This document shows positions 21,952-31,827 of a stretch of 64,000 nt of DNA, piece after piece. How positions within the stretch are numbered: position 1 is the first letter of the stretch; every line of letters begins with the position of its first letter. The DNA is from Anoxybacillus thermarum (GTDB lineage Bacteria; Bacillota; Bacilli; Bacillales; Anoxybacillaceae). Location of the stretch: positions 1-64,000 of the forward strand of contig NZ_JXTH01000005.1 of NCBI RefSeq assembly GCF_000836725.1, written 5' to 3'. Made by a program: the position numbers and the translations under genes. The notes beneath the pieces were generated by a model that was not told where the DNA came from, did not search any database, and worked only from the letters and a program-made list of their open reading frames with translations.

Positions 21952-23058
21952 ATGATGATGGGTTTAACAGCAGGAATTGTTGGTCTTCCAAACGTCGGAA
22001 AATCAACGTTGTTTAATGCGATTACAAAAGCAGGTGCCGAATCTGCCAACTATCCGTTTTGTACGATTGAACCAAACGTCGGGATCGTTGAAGTGCCAGA
22101 TGAGCGGCTAAAAACGTTGACGAAACTATTTAATCCAAAACGTACTGTTCCAACGGTATTTGAGTTTACAGATATTGCCGGAATTGTAAAAGGTGCAAGC
22201 AAAGGTGAAGGGTTAGGGAATAAGTTTTTATCTCACATTCGTCAAGTCGATGCGATTTGCCAAGTTGTTCGTTGTTTTTCTGATGAAAATATTACCCATG
22301 TGGCTGGAAAAGTCGATCCGATTGCCGATATTGAAACGATTAATTTAGAGCTTATTTTTGCCGATTTAGAAACAGTCGATAAGCGAATCGATCGCGTTGG
22401 CAAAATGGCTAAACAAAAAGATAAAGAGGCGGTATTCGAATACGACATTTTAAGTCGTCTAAAAGAAACGTTTGAAGCAGGAAAACCAGCTAGAACGCTT
22501 TCGTTTAAAGAAGAAGAAATGAAAGTCGTAAAGCAATTGCATTTACTAACAATTAAACCGATGTTGTATGTTGCTAACGTTGGGGAAGAAGATTTAGCTG
22601 ATCCGAACAACAATGAGTACGTCCAACAAGTAAAAGCATTCGCAAAAGAGGATAACGCAGAAGTGATCGTTGTTTGCGCAAAAGTTGAGGCCGAGATGGC
22701 GGAGTTAGACGATGAAGAAAAAGAAATGTTTTTACAAGAGCTTGGCATCGAACAATCCGGTTTAGACCAACTTATTCGTGCATCATATAGCTTGCTTGGA
22801 CTAGCAACATATTTTACAGCGGGTGAGCAAGAAGTGCGTGCATGGACGTTCCGTAAAGGAATGAAAGCACCGCAATGCGCAGGCATTATTCACTCTGATT
22901 TTGAACGAGGATTTATTCGTGCAGAAACAGTATCGTATGAAGACTTAGTTGCAGCAGGATCGATGTCTGCTGCTCGTGAGGCAGGAAAAGTAAGATTAGA
23001 AGGCAAAGATTACGAAGTGCAAGATGGCGATATTATTCATTTCCGCTTCAACGTCTAA
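21952..23058 (+). CDS. ychF: Redox-regulated P-loop ATPase YchF
   Basis: The protein of 366-368 residues is the bacterial Obg-family ATPase YchF (OLA1), which associates with ribosomes. Walker A is GLPNVGKSTLFNAIT. The G3-type motif appears as DIAGIVKGASKGEGLGNKFL. NVGEEDL occupies the position that in GTPases would read NKxD, in line with ATP preference. The C-terminal TGS domain includes AWTFRKGMKAPQCAGIIHSDFERGFIRAE. Three consecutive ATG codons open the frame; the third (21958) gives the usual family N-terminus and better spacing from GAGGAG. Confidence 0.95.
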   Translation: MMMGLTAGIVGLPNVGKSTLFNAITKAGAESANYPFCTIEPNVGIVEVPDERLKTLTKLFNPKRTVPTVFEFTDIAGIVKGASKGEGLGNKFLSHIRQVDAICQVVRCFSDENITHVAGKVDPIADIETINLELIFADLETVDKRIDRVGKMAKQKDKEAVFEYDILSRLKETFEAGKPARTLSFKEEEMKVVKQLHLLTIKPMLYVANVGEEDLADPNNNEYVQQVKAFAKEDNAEVIVVCAKVEAEMAELDDEEKEMFLQELGIEQSGLDQLIRASYSLLGLATYFTAGEQEVRAWTFRKGMKAPQCAGIIHSDFERGFIRAETVSYEDLVAAGSMSAAREAGKVRLEGKDYEVQDGDIIHFRFNV

Positions 23059-23060
23059 TC

Positions 23061-23162
23061 TTGCATATGAAAGATGTTCGTGATATAATCATCAAATGTG
23101 AGTAATGATATATTGCTCCTTGCTCTGTACAGAGCCGTGTAGACCAAAAGGAGGTGACTGTG
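23061..23162 (+). promoter_or_regulatory. rpsF promoter and structured leader
   Basis: A promoter TTGCAT - 17 bases - TATAAT lies at 23061-23089. The leader of about 65 bases contains a perfect hairpin, GCTCTGTACAGAGC (23122-23135), directly followed by CCG and then the GGAGGTG ribosome site. A hairpin next to a CCG element upstream of rpsF resembles the published S6:S18-binding autoregulatory motif; this identification rests on position and the local pattern. Confidence 0.55.
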
Positions 23163-23450
23163 ATGAGAAAGTACGAAATTATGTACATTATCCGTCCGAA
23201 CATGGAAGAAGAAGCGAGAAAAGCAGTTGTTGAGCGCTTTAATAACGTGTTAACTGAAAACGGTGCGGAAATTACAAACGTAAAAGAATGGGGTAAGCGT
23301 CGTCTCGCTTATGAAATTGAAAAATTCCGTGACGGTTACTACATGATTTTGAACGTTGTTGCGAAACCAGCAGCGGTTCAAGAATTTGACCGTTTAGCAC
23401 GCATCAGCGAAGATATCATTCGTCATATCGTCGTGAAGGAAGAAGAATAA
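23163..23450 (+). CDS. rpsF: 30S ribosomal protein S6
   Basis: The 95-residue protein is S6 ([20 protein letters not shown]), which binds S18 on the platform of the small subunit. The ATG at 23163 gives the exact Bacillus length; an upstream in-frame codon is discounted. It forms the conserved rpsF-ssb-rpsR operon. Confidence 0.98.
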   Translation: MRKYEIMYIIRPNMEEEARKAVVERFNNVLTENGAEITNVKEWGKRRLAYEIEKFRDGYYMILNVVAKPAAVQEFDRLARISEDIIRHIVVKEEE

Positions 23451-23476
23451 TTTCCTCATGAATAGGAGTGGTTCTG

Positions 23477-23968
23477 ATGATTAATCGCGTAATTCTCGTC
23501 GGAAGACTGACAAAAGATCCAGAATTACGCTATACTCCAAATGGAGTTGCTGTTGCCACGTTTACGCTAGCGGTGAACCGAACATATACGAACCAGCAAG
23601 GTGAACGTGAAGCAGATTTCATTAACTGTATCGTTTGGCGCCGGCAAGCTGAAAATGTGGCAAACTACTTAAAAAAGGGTAGTTTAGCTGGAGTAGAAGG
23701 TCGAATTCAAACGAGATCATACGAAAACCAAGAAGGAAAAAAAGTGTATGTGACAGAGGTTGTCGCCGATAGCGTGCAGTTTTTAGAGCCGCGAGGTGGC
23801 GGTGAGCAACGTGGCACGGCATCAGGCAGCTATGGCGAGCCGTTTCCATTTGGATCAAATCAGAACCCGAACCAAGGACGTAGCAGCGGATTCAGTCGAA
23901 TTGATGATGATCCATTTGCGAACGATGGACAACCAATCGATATATCGGATGATGATTTGCCGTTTTAA
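23477..23968 (+). CDS. ssb: Single-stranded DNA-binding protein SsbA
   Basis: The 163-residue protein has an OB-fold ([23 protein letters not shown]) through residue about 110, then a flexible Gly/Gln/Asn-rich linker, and ends in the acidic tip ISDDDLPF that recruits RecG, PriA, RecO and other replication factors. The ATG chosen lies eight bases after AGGAGTGG. Confidence 0.98.
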   Translation: MINRVILVGRLTKDPELRYTPNGVAVATFTLAVNRTYTNQQGEREADFINCIVWRRQAENVANYLKKGSLAGVEGRIQTRSYENQEGKKVYVTEVVADSVQFLEPRGGGEQRGTASGSYGEPFPFGSNQNPNQGRSSGFSRIDDDPFANDGQPIDISDDDLPF

Positions 23969-24000
23969 TATACACACGATCAATGAAAGGAGGATATACG

Positions 24001-24237
24001 ATGGCAGGACGTAAAGGTGGACGCACAAAACGTCGTAAAGTTTGCTACTTTACAGCAAACGGAATTACGCACATCGACTACAAAGATGTAGACACATTAA
24101 AGAAATTTATTTCTGAGCGTGGTAAAATTTTACCTCGTCGCGTAACAGGTACGAGCGCAAAATATCAACGTAAATTAACAATTGCAATCAAGCGTGCTCG
24201 TCAAATGGCTTTATTACCATACGTTGCGGGCGAATAA
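24001..24237 (+). CDS. rpsR: 30S ribosomal protein S18
   Basis: The 78-residue basic protein ([15 protein letters not shown]...) forms a heterodimer with S6 on the ribosome. The single cysteine near residue 16 sits in the usual VCYFTANG segment. The ATG follows AAGGAGGAT. It is the last gene of the rpsF operon, closed by a strong terminator. Confidence 0.97.
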   Translation: MAGRKGGRTKRRKVCYFTANGITHIDYKDVDTLKKFISERGKILPRRVTGTSAKYQRKLTIAIKRARQMALLPYVAGE

Positions 24238-24241
24238 AGAG

Positions 24242-24280
24242 AAAAGCAGTAAGGGGGACGGAGCCTTACTGCTTTTTGTT
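24242..24280 (+). terminator. Terminator of the rpsF-ssb-rpsR operon
   Basis: A perfect 13-base stem (AAAAGCAGTAAGG with CCTTACTGCTTTT) around a 9-base loop ends in a T-run. Confidence 0.93.
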
Positions 24281-24297
24281 TTCGAGGAGGGAAAAAA

Positions 24298-25230
24298 GTG
24301 AAAAACGCGCGTGTATTAACAGAAGGGGCTGTGCAACTCGCCATTTTTACTGTGCTCCTTTTACTTAGTTTGTATATGCCTGTATTCGGGATGTTTGCTA
24401 CGTTTTTTTTAGCCATTCCATTTCTTTTATTTACGATGCGCCATACATATAAAAATGGCTTGTTTTTACTTGTTGCATCATTTATTCCATCCATTTGGTT
24501 CGGTTCACTTTTCTCTGTTCCGATGACATTTATGTTTGCAAGTAGCGGAGTAGCCATGGGGCATGTGTGGCGAAAACACGTTGGAAAATACGCCGTTTTG
24601 CTCGTTGGCACGCTCTCTTTTTTAGTCAGCATGATCATCATTTATGCGAGTTCTGTTTTGTTTTTTGACATTCACATTGGCAAGCAAATTGAAGAAATTA
24701 TGCAACAATCATTTCAAAGTGCACAAACCATATTAGAAAAAATCGGGCAACCAGCAAACGAACAATTTGAAAAAACGATGAAACAAACGATGGACGTTGT
24801 CATCGATTTATTGCCGACGGCGTTCGTTTTCGCTGCTGCATGTTTTGCTTGGATTACTCAACAAGCTGCCTTGCCTATTTTAAAGCGATTAAATATGCCG
24901 ATTGGCAACTGGCAACCATTTCGGGAACTCGTTTTACCAAAAAGCTTATTGTGGTACTATTTAGCGACAATGCTTTTATTATTTTTTCCGATCGGACACG
25001 ATTCATTTCTTTACATTATACTCATCAACTTATTTCAAATTTTGCAGTTGCTTATGATGATCCAAGGGTTTTCGTTCATTTTTTATTGGACGCATCATAA
25101 ACATATGGGACGTAAAGGGGCCATTGCCATTGTTGTTCTATCGCTATTTTTCCCTTTTTTACTTCACCTCGTGCGAATATTAGGTATAATTGATTTAGGA
25201 TTTGATTTGCGAAAGAGGTTGAAAGATTAA
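24298..25230 (+). CDS. yybS: DUF2232 membrane protein YybS
   Basis: The 310-residue protein has about eight predicted membrane segments and is the YybS/DUF2232 family member that always precedes gdpP in Bacilli. The biochemical role is unknown. The start is GTG behind GAGGAGGG. A 21-base gap leads to gdpP, indicating one operon yybS-gdpP-rplI-dnaB. Confidence 0.85.
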   Translation: MKNARVLTEGAVQLAIFTVLLLLSLYMPVFGMFATFFLAIPFLLFTMRHTYKNGLFLLVASFIPSIWFGSLFSVPMTFMFASSGVAMGHVWRKHVGKYAVLLVGTLSFLVSMIIIYASSVLFFDIHIGKQIEEIMQQSFQSAQTILEKIGQPANEQFEKTMKQTMDVVIDLLPTAFVFAAACFAWITQQAALPILKRLNMPIGNWQPFRELVLPKSLLWYYLATMLLLFFPIGHDSFLYIILINLFQILQLLMMIQGFSFIFYWTHHKHMGRKGAIAIVVLSLFFPFLLHLVRILGIIDLGFDLRKRLKD

Positions 25231-25251
25231 TGACGCAAGGAGCTGACGTTC

Positions 25252-27671
<2,420 letters not shown>

Positions 27672-27673
27672 TG

Positions 27674-27723
27674 AAATGTGATTTTATGCCGGATCTTTTC
27701 CGTGCATATAATCACATTTTTCT
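27674..27723 (+). terminator. Terminator after rplI
   Basis: A long inverted repeat of about 16 bases with one mismatch (AAATGTGATT... with ...AATCACATTT) encloses a short loop and runs into T residues. It follows the rplI stop by two bases. Confidence 0.8.
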
Positions 27724-27747
27724 TATGAGAAAGGATGGTGAGTGTAT

Positions 27748-29112
27748 ATGAACGACGTATTTGCTGATCGACTCCCCCCACAAAATATTGAAGCTGAGCA
27801 AGCTGTGCTCGGAGCGATTTTATTGGAGCCATCCGCGCTCACAACCGCTTCAGAAATATTAATTCCCGAAGATTTTTATCGAGCTGCCCATCAAAAAATT
27901 TTCCGAACGATGTTGCAACTATCTGATCGTGGTGAACCAGTCGATTTAGTGACCGTTACATCTGAACTCGCAGATGCGAATGCCCTTGAAGAAATAGGGG
28001 GCGTTTCATACTTAACCGAGCTAGCGAACGCTGTTCCGACGGCGGCAAACGTACAATATTATGCGAAAATTGTAGAAGAAAAATCTATTTTACGCCGTTT
28101 AATTCGTACAGCTACATCTATTGCTCAAGACGGTTATACGCGGGAAGATGAAGTAGAAGATGTGTTAAATGAAGCGGAGCGAAAAATTTTAGAAGTATCG
28201 CAACGAAAAAATACGAGCGGATTTCAAAGTATAAAAGATGTGCTCGTTCAAGCATATGACAATATTGAAATGCTCCATAATCGTAAAGGTGAAATCACCG
28301 GAATCCCAACCGGTTTTATTGAGCTAGATCGAATGACGGCTGGATTTCAACGAAGCGATTTTATTATTGTTGCTGCTCGTCCATCTGTCGGAAAGACGGC
28401 ATTCGCATTAAATATTGCACAAAATGTAGCGACGCGTACAAGTGAGAATGTGGCCATTTTCAGCTTAGAAATGGGAGCGCAACAGCTTGTGATGCGTATG
28501 CTTTGTGCGGAAGGAAACATTAACGCTCAAAACTTGCGGACGGGCAAACTGACACCGGAAGACTGGGGAAAGTTGACGATGGCGATGGGAAGCCTTTCGA
28601 ATGCTGGTATTTTTATTGATGATACGCCGAACATTCGCGTAAGTGAAATTCGTGCCAAGTGTCGTCGCCTAAAACAAGAACACGGACTTGGAATGGTATT
28701 AATCGACTACTTACAGCTTATCCAAGGAAGTGGACGAAACCGCGAAAATCGTCAACAAGAAGTATCGGAAATTTCTCGCTCATTAAAAGCGTTAGCTCGT
28801 GAATTAGATGTTCCTGTCATTGCTTTATCACAGCTTTCTCGTAGCGTGGAGCAGCGCCAAGATAAACGCCCGATGATGTCTGACTTGCGTGAATCGGGAA
28901 GTATTGAGCAAGATGCAGATATTGTTGCTTTTTTATATCGTGATGATTATTACGATAAAGAATCGGAAAACAAAAACATCATTGAAATTATTATCGCAAA
29001 ACAACGGAACGGTCCAGTTGGTACTGTACAGCTTGCTTTTGTTAAAGAGTATAACAAGTTTGTCAACTTAGAGCGCCGCTTCGATGATGCAAACGTTCCG
29101 CCTGGAGCTTAA
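27748..29112 (+). CDS. dnaB: Replicative DNA helicase (DnaB type; dnaC in B. subtilis)
   Basis: The 454-residue hexameric helicase unwinds DNA at the fork. The N-terminal primase-interacting domain (1-150) begins NDVFADRLPPQNIEAEQAVLG. The RecA-like domain has Walker A ARPSVGKTAFALN, Walker B VLIDYLQLIQG and the arginine-finger region SDLRESGSIEQDADIVAFLYRDD. No intein is present. ATG at 27748 gives the Bacillus length and has GGATGGTGAG upstream. Confidence 0.97.
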   Translation: MNDVFADRLPPQNIEAEQAVLGAILLEPSALTTASEILIPEDFYRAAHQKIFRTMLQLSDRGEPVDLVTVTSELADANALEEIGGVSYLTELANAVPTAANVQYYAKIVEEKSILRRLIRTATSIAQDGYTREDEVEDVLNEAERKILEVSQRKNTSGFQSIKDVLVQAYDNIEMLHNRKGEITGIPTGFIELDRMTAGFQRSDFIIVAARPSVGKTAFALNIAQNVATRTSENVAIFSLEMGAQQLVMRMLCAEGNINAQNLRTGKLTPEDWGKLTMAMGSLSNAGIFIDDTPNIRVSEIRAKCRRLKQEHGLGMVLIDYLQLIQGSGRNRENRQQEVSEISRSLKALARELDVPVIALSQLSRSVEQRQDKRPMMSDLRESGSIEQDADIVAFLYRDDYYDKESENKNIIEIIIAKQRNGPVGTVQLAFVKEYNKFVNLERRFDDANVPPGA

Positions 29113-29228
29113 TTGAATACGAATAAAAATGATAAAAACATATATAAACGTTCGGTTTTTTATTGATTTTTCGTAGTTGATTTGGTACACTTACTTTGTT
29201 TGGAATTGATGAAGCGGAGGTGCTCACC

Positions 29229-30515
29229 ATGTCTTCAGTTGTTGTTGTTGGAACACAATGGGGCGATGAAGGAAAGGGAAAAATTACAGACTTTTTATCA
29301 CAACATGCAGAAGTGATTGCACGATATCAGGGTGGAAATAACGCCGGACATACGATTGTATTTAACGGCGAAAAGTATAAATTACATTTAATTCCTTCTG
29401 GCATTTTTTATAAAGATAAAATTTGTGTCATTGGAAACGGAATGGTTGTTGATCCGAAAGCGCTTGTGCAAGAATTAGCGTATTTACATGAGCGTGGTGT
29501 AAGCACGGAAAATTTACGTATCAGCAACCGTGCCCACGTGATTTTGCCTTATCATTTAAAGCTTGATGAAGTAGAAGAAGAACGAAAAGGGGCTAATAAA
29601 ATCGGAACGACGAAAAAAGGAATTGGCCCTGCTTATATGGATAAAGCGGCACGTGTCGGCATCCGCATCGCAGATTTGCTCGATCGTGAAGTATTTGAAG
29701 AAAAATTATCCCGTAATTTAGCGGAGAAGAACGTACTTTTTGAAAAAGTGTACGGTGTTGAAGGATTTAAACTAGAACACATTGTTGATGAATATTATGA
29801 ATATGGGCAACAAATTGCAAAGTATGTTTGCGATACGTCTGTCGTATTAAACGATGCGCTCGATGAAGGACGTCGTGTTTTATTTGAAGGTGCCCAAGGC
29901 GTCATGTTAGATATTGACCAAGGAACGTATCCGTTCGTTACGTCATCTAACCCTGTGGCCGGTGGGGTAACGATTGGTGCAGGTGTTGGTCCGACAAAAA
30001 TTAAACATGTTGTTGGTGTAGCTAAAGCATATACAACACGCGTCGGTGACGGTCCGTTTCCAACGGAGTTAAACAATGAAATCGGTGACCGCATTCGCGA
30101 AGTAGGCCGCGAGTATGGAACGACGACAGGGCGCCCACGCCGTGTCGGTTGGTTTGATAGCGTTGTTGTTCGCCATGCACGCCGAGTTAGTGGAATTACA
30201 GATTTATCTTTAAACTCAATCGACGTATTAACAGGTATTGAGACGTTAAAAATTTGCGTCGCTTATCGATATAAAGGACAGATCATCGAAGAGTTTCCTG
30301 CAAGCTTGAAAGTGCTAGCGGAATGCGAACCTGTATATGAAGAATTGCCAGGGTGGACAGAAGATATTACTGGCGTAAAAAGCTTAGACGAACTTCCAGC
30401 TAACGCACGCCGTTACGTTGAACGCATTTCGCAATTGACAGGTATTCCACTTTCTATTTTCTCTGTCGGGCCAGACCGTTCCCAAACGAATGTTGTCCGC
30501 AACGTATATGCATAA
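29229..30515 (+). CDS. purA: Adenylosuccinate synthetase
   Basis: The 428-residue enzyme converts IMP and aspartate to adenylosuccinate using GTP, the first step from IMP to AMP. The P-loop-like [14 protein letters not shown] and NNAGHTIV are at the N-terminus; [21 protein letters not shown] and [11 protein letters not shown] complete the active site. The ATG after GGAGGTG is chosen over an upstream frame extension. It is followed by a terminator and the tRNA cluster, as in B. subtilis. Confidence 0.97.
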   Translation: MSSVVVVGTQWGDEGKGKITDFLSQHAEVIARYQGGNNAGHTIVFNGEKYKLHLIPSGIFYKDKICVIGNGMVVDPKALVQELAYLHERGVSTENLRISNRAHVILPYHLKLDEVEEERKGANKIGTTKKGIGPAYMDKAARVGIRIADLLDREVFEEKLSRNLAEKNVLFEKVYGVEGFKLEHIVDEYYEYGQQIAKYVCDTSVVLNDALDEGRRVLFEGAQGVMLDIDQGTYPFVTSSNPVAGGVTIGAGVGPTKIKHVVGVAKAYTTRVGDGPFPTELNNEIGDRIREVGREYGTTTGRPRRVGWFDSVVVRHARRVSGITDLSLNSIDVLTGIETLKICVAYRYKGQIIEEFPASLKVLAECEPVYEELPGWTEDITGVKSLDELPANARRYVERISQLTGIPLSIFSVGPDRSQTNVVRNVYA

Positions 30516-30516
30516 G

Positions 30517-30552
30517 AAAAAACGTCGATGACTCGTTCGTCGACGTTTTTTT
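30517..30552 (+). terminator. Terminator after purA
   Basis: The stem AAAAAACGTCGA / TCGACGTTTTTT encloses an 11-base loop and continues into a T-run immediately after the purA stop. Confidence 0.9.
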
Positions 30553-30612
30553 AAAAAAACTATTGCCTTATTACTAATTATATAATAAAATGATAGATGT
30601 CTGTTAGAATAC

Positions 30613-30688
30613 GGTTCCGTGGTGTAGGGGTTAACATGCCTGCCTGTCACGCAGGAGATCGCGGGTTCGAATCCCGTCGGAACCGCCA
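30613..30688 (+). tRNA. tRNA-Asp (GTC)
   Basis: A full 76-base cloverleaf: acceptor GGTTCCG/CGGAACC, anticodon arm CCTGCCTGTCACGCAGG with anticodon GTC, T-arm GCGGGTTCGAATCCCGT, discriminator G and an encoded CCA. It closely matches B. subtilis tRNA-Asp. The minus-strand frames crossing it (ending in RDSNPRSPA-type peptides) are artefacts common over tRNA genes. Confidence 0.97.
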
Positions 30689-30710
30689 TTTTTTTATAAT
30701 CATGGGCGCA

Positions 30711-30816
30711 CATCTTGAGTAAGCAAATCGAGAGCGGGACGAAGGACATTTGGTCTTCGAATAAATAAAGTGTGAAGCTATAGTTAATATGGCTCGGTAG
30801 CTCAGTTGGTAGAGCA
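30711..30816 (+). repeat. Direct repeat copy 1 (tRNA-Phe upstream region plus 5' tRNA part)
   Basis: This 106-base segment recurs at 30865-30970 with only two base differences (104 of 106 identical by eye), giving a period of 154 bases. It contains 80 bases of spacer, beginning CATCTTGAGTAAGC, and the first 26 bases of a tRNA-Phe gene. See the pseudo-tRNA and finding entries. Confidence 0.93.
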
Positions 30817-30864
30817 CGTCTGAATGGACTTCATTGATCAGGCACCAGCGTACCGCTCGAGCCG
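30791..30864 (+). pseudogene. Broken tRNA-Phe copy
   Basis: The first 26 bases (GGCTCGGTAGCTCAGTTGGT...) equal the acceptor strand and D-arm of the genuine tRNA-Phe 154 bases downstream. From 30817 the sequence diverges: there is no GAA anticodon arm and no GTTCGA T-loop. A CGAGCC near the end (30858-30863) can still pair with the 5' acceptor strand, and the total length is about that of a tRNA. No plausible anticodon stem forms, so I regard it as non-functional as a tRNA. Confidence 0.75.
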
Positions 30865-30970
30865 CATCTTGAGTAAGCAAATCGAGAGCGGGACGAAGGA
30901 CGTTTGGTCTTCGAATAAATAAAGTGTGAAGCTATAGTTAATATGGCTCGGTAGCTCAGTCGGTAGAGCA
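30865..30970 (+). repeat. Direct repeat copy 2
   Basis: This is the second copy of the 106-base repeat, differing from copy 1 at G instead of A in GGACGTTTGG and C instead of T in CAGTCGGTA. It runs into the intact tRNA-Phe gene, whose first 26 bases form the end of the repeat. Confidence 0.93.
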
Positions 30971-31017
30971 AAGGACTGAAAATCCTTGTGTCGGCGGTTC
31001 GATTCCGTCCCGAGCCA
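30945..31017 (+). tRNA. tRNA-Phe (GAA), 3' CCA not encoded
   Basis: Cloverleaf with acceptor GGCTCGG/CCGAGCC, D-arm GCTCAGTCGGTAGAGC, anticodon arm AGGACTGAAAATCCT with anticodon GAA, T-arm GGCGGTTCGATTCCGTC, and discriminator A. The bases after the discriminator are CTT instead of CCA, so the 3' end must be added by CCA nucleotidyltransferase. The nearby tRNA-Asp does encode CCA. Confidence 0.96.
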
Positions 31018-31022
31018 CTTGT

Positions 31023-31058
31023 AAGCATAGATACATATATGTGTCTATGCTTTTTTAT
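31023..31058 (+). terminator. Terminator after the tRNA cluster
   Basis: An almost perfect 16-base inverted repeat (AAGCATAGATACATAT with ATATGTGTCTATGCTT, one G-T pair) is followed by a T-run. It ends the tRNA transcript before walR. Confidence 0.9.
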
Positions 31059-31118
31059 TTTATAATAGTGACATGGTACACTATATGTAAATACGCCTTT
31101 TTGGGGGAGTGAACATAA

Positions 31119-31823
31119 ATGGAGAAAAAAATTTTAGTTGTTGATGATGAAAAGCCGATTGCTGACATTTTGCAATTTAATTTAAGAAAAGAAGGATATG
31201 ACGTATATTGTGCATACGACGGGATGGAGGCACTACAAAAAGTAGAAGATATTCAACCTGATTTAATTTTATTAGATATTATGCTTCCACAAAAAGATGG
31301 TATGGAAGTATGCCGCGAAATTCGTAAAAAATACGATATGCCGATCATTATGTTGACAGCGAAAGATTCTGAAATTGATAAAGTGCTTGGACTAGAGCTC
31401 GGTGCGGACGATTATGTCACGAAACCATTTAGCACGCGCGAGTTGCTGGCGCGCGTGAAAGCTAATTTGCGTCGCCATCAACAAAGACAAGAACAAGATG
31501 TAAAGGAAATGAGCGAAATAAAAATTGGTTCGCTCACCATTCATCCAGACGCTTATATTGTATCTAAACGAGGCGAGGAAATTGAATTAACCCACCGCGA
31601 GTTTGAACTTCTTTACTATTTAGCGAAACATATCGGTCAAGTAATGACACGTGAACATTTACTTCAAACGGTATGGGGGTACGATTATTTTGGCGATGTG
31701 CGTACCGTTGATGTAACGGTTCGACGTTTGCGTGAAAAAATTGAAGACAACCCTTCGCATCCGACGTGGATTGTGACAAGACGCGGAGTGGGGTATTATT
31801 TACGAAACCCGGAACAGGAGTAA
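31119..31823 (+). CDS. walR: Two-component response regulator WalR (YycF)
   Basis: The 234-residue OmpR-type regulator controls autolysins and cell-wall turnover and is essential in Bacillus. The receiver domain has VVDDEKPI, the phosphoacceptor Asp in [16 protein letters not shown] (about residue 53), and K in YVTKPF. The C-terminal winged helix is [18 protein letters not shown]... [13 protein letters not shown]. It is followed by walK after four bases in the walRKHIJ operon. Confidence 0.97.
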   Translation: MEKKILVVDDEKPIADILQFNLRKEGYDVYCAYDGMEALQKVEDIQPDLILLDIMLPQKDGMEVCREIRKKYDMPIIMLTAKDSEIDKVLGLELGADDYVTKPFSTRELLARVKANLRRHQQRQEQDVKEMSEIKIGSLTIHPDAYIVSKRGEEIELTHREFELLYYLAKHIGQVMTREHLLQTVWGYDYFGDVRTVDVTVRRLREKIEDNPSHPTWIVTRRGVGYYLRNPEQE

Positions 31824-31827
31824 CAGC

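Noticed and set aside
22242-22886. A 214-residue minus-strand frame
   Set aside because: It is the antisense shadow of ychF, Ser-rich in the way antisense frames of this composition are.
30384-31028. Overlapping minus-strand open frames across the tRNA cluster
   Set aside because: Their ends read as RDSNPRSPA or GFEPAIS-type peptides, the well-known false proteins made by translating tRNA genes backwards; no ribosome site and no family similarity.
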